The translations under genes and the position numbers were made by a program. Shown one piece after another: positions 6,369 to 10,745 of a stretch of 10,745 bases of DNA. Each line of letters opens with the position of its first letter. Positions within the stretch are counted from its first letter, which is position 1. The DNA comes from Flavobacterium sp. (GTDB taxonomy: Bacteria; Bacteroidota; Bacteroidia; Flavobacteriales; Flavobacteriaceae), in NCBI GenBank assembly GCA_030682755.1, contig JAUXNR010000166.1, forward strand, positions 1 to 10,745, written 5' to 3'. A model generated the notes under the pieces. The model ran no database searches. It worked only from the letters and a program-made list of their open reading frames with translations, and was not told the DNA's origin.

Positions 6369-7853
6369 TTAGTTTGAAACGGTAAACTGTGTGCCTTCTT
6401 TGCCGTCCTTTAATTGAATTCCGAGTGCTAGTAATTGATCTCTGATTTGATCAGAAAGAGCAAAGTTTTTATTCGCTCGGGCTTCTTCACGCAGGTTAAT
6501 CAACAAATGAACTACACCTTCTAATTTTTCACTTTGATTTGCATTTTTAGAAACATGGGTTAGACCTAAAACATCAAAAACAAAAGAATGGAGTGTTTGT
6601 TCCATTACTTTTAAATCTTGTGTGGTTAACGTTTCTGAATTGTCTTTAACCAAATTGATGTAACGAACACCTTCAAATAAATGGGCAATTAAAATAGGTG
6701 TATTAAAATCATCGTTCATGGCATCATAACAATTTTGCTTCCATGCGGCAACATCCAAGCTTGACACGTTTGATGTTGAGATAGACGGAATCAAATCAAT
6801 AGTTTCGATCAGTCGCATAAATCCTTTTTCGGAAGCCAAAATTGCATCATTTGAAAAATCTAAAATACTTCTGTAATGGGCTTGAAGCATAAAGAACCGA
6901 ACCACAGAAGGAGAGAATGCTTTTGTCAAATGCGGTGTGTCTCCGGAAAAAATCTCTCCCGGTAAAATATTATTACCTGTTGATTTTGCCATTTTCTTAC
7001 CATTTAAAGTAAGCATGTTGGCATGCATCCAAATATTAACTGGCGATTGACCGGTGCAAGCTTCGTTTTGAGCAATCTCACATTCGTGGTGTGGAAATTT
7101 TAAATCCATTCCACCACCGTGAATGTCAAAATGATTGCCTAAATATTTTGTGCTCATGGCCGTACATTCCAAATGCCATCCCGGAAAACCGTCACTCCAA
7201 GGCGAAGGCCAACGCATAATATGTTGCGGTTCTGCTTTTTTCCACAAGGCAAAATCCTGACTGTTTTTTTTGTCTGATTGTCCGTCTAAATCACGAGTAT
7301 TGGCAATCATGTCTTCAATATTACGACCACTCAACTTACCGTAGTTGTTGGTCTCATTGAATTTTACAACATCAAAATATACAGAACCATTGGATTCATA
7401 AGCAAATCCGTTTTCAATAATTTGTTTGATGATTTCAATTTGTTCAATAATATGGCCGGTTGCCGTAGGTTCAATACTTGGCGGAAGAAAATTTAATTCA
7501 TGTAAAATGGTATGAAAATCTACAGTATATCGCTGTACAATTTCCATGGGTTCCACTTTTTCAATGCGAGCCATTCTAGCAATTTTATCTTCACCTTCAT
7601 CAATATCGTCAACAATGTGACCCACGTCGGTAATGTTTCTTACGTAACGAACTTTATATCCCAAATGTTTGAAATAACGATACACCACATCAAAACTCAT
7701 AAAAGTTCTAACGTTACCTAAATGTACATTACTGTATACGGTTGGGCCGCAAACATACATTCCCACGTTTCCGGGATGAATTGGAATGAAAACTTCTTTT
7801 TCACCCGATAGTGAATTGTATATTTTTAGTGAATTTGTTTTATAAAGTTCCAT
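6369..7853 (-). CDS. cysS: Cysteinyl-tRNA synthetase
   Basis: This cytoplasmic class I synthetase charges tRNA-Cys with cysteine. It has 494 residues, slightly longer than the 461 of E. coli. Seen: Cys35 in YVCGPTVY; the HIGH-type motif HLGN at 44-47; zinc and cysteine-recognition ligands Cys35, Cys230 (GWHLEC), His255 and Glu259, matching E. coli Cys28, Cys209, His234 and Glu238 in order and spacing; [15 protein letters not shown] at 245-259; and the KMSKS loop as KMAKS at 287-291. A helical DALR-type domain occupies about 315-435, and the small C-terminal anticodon-binding region with [19 protein letters not shown] lies at 454-472. No active-site residue is missing. It starts 21 bases after the folE stop and ends four bases before yidD, consistent with one transcript. 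Confidence 0.97.
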   Translation of the reverse strand: MELYKTNSLKIYNSLSGEKEVFIPIHPGNVGMYVCGPTVYSNVHLGNVRTFMSFDVVYRYFKHLGYKVRYVRNITDVGHIVDDIDEGEDKIARMARIEKVEPMEIVQRYTVDFHTILHELNFLPPSIEPTATGHIIEQIEIIKQIIENGFAYESNGSVYFDVVKFNETNNYGKLSGRNIEDMIANTRDLDGQSDKKNSQDFALWKKAEPQHIMRWPSPWSDGFPGWHLECTAMSTKYLGNHFDIHGGGMDLKFPHHECEIAQNEACTGQSPVNIWMHANMLTLNGKKMAKSTGNNILPGEIFSGDTPHLTKAFSPSVVRFFMLQAHYRSILDFSNDAILASEKGFMRLIETIDLIPSISTSNVSSLDVAAWKQNCYDAMNDDFNTPILIAHLFEGVRYINLVKDNSETLTTQDLKVMEQTLHSFVFDVLGLTHVSKNANQSEKLEGVVHLLINLREEARANKNFALSDQIRDQLLALGIQLKDGKEGTQFTVSN

Positions 7854-7874
7854 AAAAAAAATTTAGCAGGACTA

Positions 7875-8546
7875 TTAAAATTTAGTGTCTAATTTAATGT
7901 ATTCTAAAAACTCTCTTCTAACTTGGTCTTCTTTGAATTTTCCTCCAAATTCAGACGTGACAGTGCTGCTTTCAATATCTTTTATTCCTCTTGAATTAAC
8001 ACATAAATGTTTGGCATCAATAACGCAAGCCACATCTTCTGTGTTCAGAGCATGTTGTAATTCTTTTACAATTTGCATCGTCAAACGTTCCTGCACTTGT
8101 GGTCTTCGGGCAAAATGATCCACAATTCGGTTCATTTTAGAAAGACCAATTACTTTTCCGCTGGAGATATAAGCCACATGGGCTCTTCCAACAATAGGTA
8201 ACAAATGATGTTCACATGTTGAATAAACCGTAATGTTTTTTTCAACAAGCATTTCGCCGTATTTATAATGATTTTCAAAAGTGGATGAGCTTGGTTTTTT
8301 AGACGGATTTAAGCCTCCAAAAAGTTCTTTAACAAACATTTTTGCTACTCTGTTTGGAGTACCTTTCATACTGTCATCGGTTAAATCCATTCCTAAAGTG
8401 GTTAAAATGGAAGCAACATCTTTTTTTATCAATTCAATTTTTTGATCGTCGCTTAAATCAAAGGCATCTTCTCTAATTGGGTTATTCACTGAATTGAAAA
8501 AATGATCATCTCCGGCTTCGTCAAAAGTATCGTTATCTGTATTCAT
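7875..8546 (-). CDS. folE: GTP cyclohydrolase I
   Basis: FolE converts GTP to 7,8-dihydroneopterin triphosphate, the entry step of tetrahydrofolate and other pterin synthesis, in the cytoplasm as a homodecamer. The 223 residues match the length of E. coli FolE (222). The zinc ligands are present: Cys111 and His114 in CEHH (111-114) and Cys182 in HLCVNSRG (180-187). His113, His180 and Glu153 (in RPQVQERLT) complete the catalytic site, each one residue off the E. coli numbering. The first 30 residues are acidic and poorly conserved, as is usual. The ATG at 8546 gives the expected N-terminal length. It is the first gene of the minus-strand cluster, with a TAnnTTTG promoter element 37 bases upstream, and is divergent from the secreted-protein gene at 8711. 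Confidence 0.97.
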   Translation of the reverse strand: MNTDNDTFDEAGDDHFFNSVNNPIREDAFDLSDDQKIELIKKDVASILTTLGMDLTDDSMKGTPNRVAKMFVKELFGGLNPSKKPSSSTFENHYKYGEMLVEKNITVYSTCEHHLLPIVGRAHVAYISSGKVIGLSKMNRIVDHFARRPQVQERLTMQIVKELQHALNTEDVACVIDAKHLCVNSRGIKDIESSTVTSEFGGKFKEDQVRREFLEYIKLDTKF

Positions 8547-8582
8547 TAATATAGACTATTACTGTTAATTTATAAAGGTGTG

Positions 8583-8620
8583 CAAAGATAAATAAATAAT
8601 AGGAATTTAGTGTAAAGCAA
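8583..8620 (-). promoter_or_regulatory. Probable promoter of the folE-cysS-yidD-lgt cluster
   Basis: On the minus strand TATCTTTG (8590-8583) matches the Bacteroidota -7 element TAnnTTTG exactly and is followed by the common CA. The nearest TTG upstream is at 8620-8618, a spacing of 27 bases, longer than the usual 17-23, so the -33 part is uncertain. The start of transcription would lie about 30 bases before the folE ATG. Confidence 0.6.
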
Positions 8621-8671
8621 AATTCATTTAAAATCTTTAAAATTTTAAGACAATAATTTCTTAAATTTATG

Positions 8672-8679
8672 TAAATTTC
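8672..8679 (+). promoter_or_regulatory. Weak candidate -7 element for the secreted-protein pair
   Basis: TAAATTTC differs from TAnnTTTG by one base and is followed by CGC, 31 bases before the ATG at 8711. No TTG lies at the usual distance upstream. This is the best candidate in the 164-base divergent gap, but it is weak. Confidence 0.25.
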
Positions 8680-8710
8680 CGCCCCTAAAACATTTAAATT
8701 AAGTAAACAA

Positions 8711-9148
8711 ATGATTAAGAAGATTATTTTTTTGATACTTGCCGGTACCAATTTAATGCTAGCTCAGGTTACAAAAGTAACTTTTAATGAGGAATGTAAT
8801 GCGTCAATTGAGATTTCAACTAGAGTGGTAGAAGCCACTCCTGCTGAATATGCGGCAGTGGAATTAACATGGAATGAAAGCAATTCTTTTAAAAATTTTG
8901 ATAAAGTAATTTTAGAAATACAACCTTTAAATGATTGTATGAATGATATTTCAGGTGAAACTTTGTTTGATCCTATTATGTATGATATACTTGATTTGAA
9001 TAAAAATCAAGCAGCAATTAAGTTAGGAATGTTAACTACGGTAAACAGAAAGTGTTTCAAATGGAGAATTCTTATTGGAAAAAGTGATGCTTCAGGAAAA
9101 TCTTGTACTACGGAATCAAATTGGAATTTTACGCCCTTTATTTTTTAA
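8711..9148 (+). CDS. Small secreted protein with possible fibronectin-III-like fold
   Basis: I do not recognise a named family. The 145-residue product starts with a classical signal peptide: lysines at 3-4, a hydrophobic core to about 18, and probable cleavage after AQ at 18-19. The mature part of about 126 residues contains four cysteines (29, 76, 115 and 132), enough for two disulfides. Two places recall fibronectin type III domains: VELTWNES (50-57), like strand B with its tryptophan, and KCFKWRILIG to SNWNFTPF (114-143), like the WRV and W-x-F-T pattern of strands F and G in bacterial surface proteins. This fold assignment is an inference from residue spacing. No type IX sorting domain or lipobox is present, so it is periplasmic or released. 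It ends 15 bases before the large secreted protein and is probably co-transcribed with it. Confidence 0.75.
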   Translation: MIKKIIFLILAGTNLMLAQVTKVTFNEECNASIEISTRVVEATPAEYAAVELTWNESNSFKNFDKVILEIQPLNDCMNDISGETLFDPIMYDILDLNKNQAAIKLGMLTTVNRKCFKWRILIGKSDASGKSCTTESNWNFTPFIF

Positions 9149-9163
9149 TATTTAAAACTAGCT

Positions 9164-10745
9164 ATGAAAAAACTACTAGTATCCATATCTTTTTTATTTT
9201 TCACGATAATATCTTTCGGTCAAGGAGCCACTTGTCCTAATGTTGAGCCTTTTTGTGCCGGAGGTAGTTCACTAACGTTTAATAATCAAACAGGTGTACC
9301 TAGTTTAGGAACAATTGGCTGTAACGGAACCACTCCTAATCCGGCTTGGTTTTATTTACAAATAGGTCAAGGGGGTAATTTGAATTTTCAAATTTCACAA
9401 ACCAGTAATGCCGGAAATCCAATTGATGTTGATTTCATAGCTTGGGGACCTTTTCCTCCAGGATCAACTCCTGCTGATTTTTGTCCGGTTTTGCAAACAA
9501 ATTGTGCTCCATCTTCATGTCCAAACAATACTTCAAATCCTAATTTTTATCCTAATGGGAATATAATTGACTGTAGTTATTCAGGTAATGCAGTAGAGAA
9601 TATGACTATTACAGGAGCTCAAGCGGGTGAAATATACGTTGTGTTAATAACGAATTTTAATGGTGCACCAGGTCAAATTACAATGACACAAACCAATATT
9701 TTAGCTCCTAATGCAGGAACTACCGACTGTAATATTGTATGTCCTTTAACTTTGGGAGAAGATCAAATTATATGTCCGGGTGGAGCTATTTTTTTAGAAG
9801 CTACAATTGCTGATGCAGCATCATATGCTTGGTTTTTAGATGGAGTTTTAATTCCTTCAGCCACGAGTCAGTCATACATTGCAACGCAAACAGGTACTTA
9901 TACTGTTGTGGTTAACAAGCCGGGATGTGTACCTAATGCAACTTCTTCAGTTATCTTAATGGATCCACCGGCGGCAAATATTGGAACACCAAATGATTTA
10001 GAAGTTTGTGGACCAGGGCCAGGTACCTTTAATCTTAATTCAAATTCTGGTATTTTATTAAATGGAAATTTTGGTGATGTTACCTATCATTTAACTTTGG
10101 AAGATGCACAATTAGGAGCAAGTCCAATTGGTGGGGCTTCTAATTATTCAAGTAATGGCCAAACCATTTATGCTGCAATCCAAATAGATGGAGATCCTTG
10201 TATTGTAACTTCTTCATTTGATTTGATTATTTTGGATTGTACTTTAAATCCGCAACCAACAAACATTCCTGGTTTATGTGATGCGAATGGTGATGGTTTC
10301 GAGATTTTTGACCTAACGCAAGCTGATGCTAATGCATTAAATGGACTACCTGCATCTCAATATACAGTAACATATCATAATACTTTTGCCGGAGCAACAA
10401 CAGGAACACCTTTTATTACCAATCCTGCAACTTACAACGGAACAGATGGTGAGGTTATTTATATCAGAGTTCAGAATAATACGAATGCAACCATTAATGG
10501 TACTACTCAAATTACCTTAACGGTTATACCGGTTCCCACCCCTGACACCTTACCAGATGTTACGGTTTGTGATTCTTATGTATTACCTACTTTAACAGTT
10601 GGTAATTATTTCACAGGGTCAAACGGAACGGGAGTTGCTTTAGTTGCTGGTCAATCTATAACTACAACAACGTTAGTTTACATATATGCTGAGACGGATA
10701 CCACACCAAATTGTTTTGCTGAGACTAGTTTTACGGTAACGGTAA
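9164..10745 (+). CDS. Large modular secreted surface protein, N-terminal 527 residues (3' end outside window)
   Basis: The frame from the ATG at 9164 stays open to the window end, so the C-terminus is not seen. A signal peptide with cleavage probably after Gln20 is followed by a cysteine-rich N-terminal domain (about 24-178) containing PNPAWFYLQI, IDVDFIAWGPF and GEIYVVLITNFNGAPG. This resembles a pre-peptidase-C-like beta sandwich found at the start of flavobacterial surface proteins. Next come an Ig/PKD-like domain (about 197-266, YAWFLDGVLI and GTYTVVV), two related domains (about 275-358 and 367-455), and a further module (about 464-527) with VCDSYVLPTLTVGNYF and TPNCFAETSFTVTV. The second related domain carries DANGDG at 373-378, a calcium-loop-like motif. 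Seventeen cysteines suggest an oxidised extracellular location. The architecture is typical of proteins exported by the type IX system, often with a type B sorting domain, but that domain would lie outside the window. An adhesin or gliding-related role is inference. Confidence 0.85.
   Translation, partial: MKKLLVSISFLFFTIISFGQGATCPNVEPFCAGGSSLTFNNQTGVPSLGTIGCNGTTPNPAWFYLQIGQGGNLNFQISQTSNAGNPIDVDFIAWGPFPPGSTPADFCPVLQTNCAPSSCPNNTSNPNFYPNGNIIDCSYSGNAVENMTITGAQAGEIYVVLITNFNGAPGQITMTQTNILAPNAGTTDCNIVCPLTLGEDQIICPGGAIFLEATIADAASYAWFLDGVLIPSATSQSYIATQTGTYTVVVNKPGCVPNATSSVILMDPPAANIGTPNDLEVCGPGPGTFNLNSNSGILLNGNFGDVTYHLTLEDAQLGASPIGGASNYSSNGQTIYAAIQIDGDPCIVTSSFDLIILDCTLNPQPTNIPGLCDANGDGFEIFDLTQADANALNGLPASQYTVTYHNTFAGATTGTPFITNPATYNGTDGEVIYIRVQNNTNATINGTTQITLTVIPVPTPDTLPDVTVCDSYVLPTLTVGNYFTGSNGTGVALVAGQSITTTTLVYIYAETDTTPNCFAETSFTVTV

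Noticed and set aside
7885..8118. Plus-strand frame of 77 residues inside folE.
   Set aside because: It is opposite the conserved catalytic part of folE and shows no domain or start context.
8533..8751. Minus-strand reading frame of 72 residues over the folE upstream gap.
   Set aside because: It covers the divergent promoter region and the start of the secreted-protein gene, has low-complexity hydrophobic composition and no family resemblance. Both flanking genes are well supported.

Overview
The window is AT-rich chromosomal DNA from a member of the Bacteroidota, most likely Flavobacteriaceae (Flavobacterium or a close relative). The evidence is a fused SecDF of about 1,000 residues, promoters of the Bacteroidota TTG / TAnnTTTG type, start sites without clear Shine-Dalgarno sequences, signal peptides ending in AQ or GQ, and a modular secreted protein resembling flavobacterial type IX-secreted (T9SS) surface proteins. 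This placement comes from recognising families, not from a database search.

Left part, + strand (1-4768): the 3' end of a probable DUF6588 envelope protein, then mdh (LDH-like malate dehydrogenase) 24 bases later, closed by a strong hairpin terminator. A 192-base gap follows. It holds a near-consensus Bacteroidota promoter, a 9-bp inverted repeat touching its -33 element, and a small leader hairpin. These precede secDF, the proton-driven accessory of the Sec translocon, which ends in its own terminator.

Middle gap (4769-5093): two gene ends face each other. Between their terminators lie an array of about 12 copies of an 8-bp unit (RRGTTTAA) and a shorter 9-bp triple repeat. No gene is visible there.

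Minus-strand cluster (8546 down to 5094), in transcription order: folE (GTP cyclohydrolase I), cysS (cysteinyl-tRNA synthetase), yidD (membrane insertion factor) and lgt (prolipoprotein diacylglyceryl transferase). Gaps are 21, 4 and 116 bases. The first three look like one transcript. An inverted repeat before lgt may attenuate or separate it. A TATCTTTG promoter element lies in front of folE.

Right end, + strand (8711-10745): a small secreted protein with a possible fibronectin-III-like pattern, followed after 15 bases by the first 527 codons of a large, cysteine-rich, multidomain secreted protein that runs off the window.

Functionally, secDF, yidD, lgt and the secreted pair all concern export and the cell envelope, while mdh, folE and cysS are housekeeping metabolism and translation. 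I see no CRISPR array, insertion sequence, phage, tRNA or rRNA. I do not see a convincing undescribed system. The least explained items are the octamer array, the palindrome at the secDF promoter and the two-gene secreted unit at the right end.
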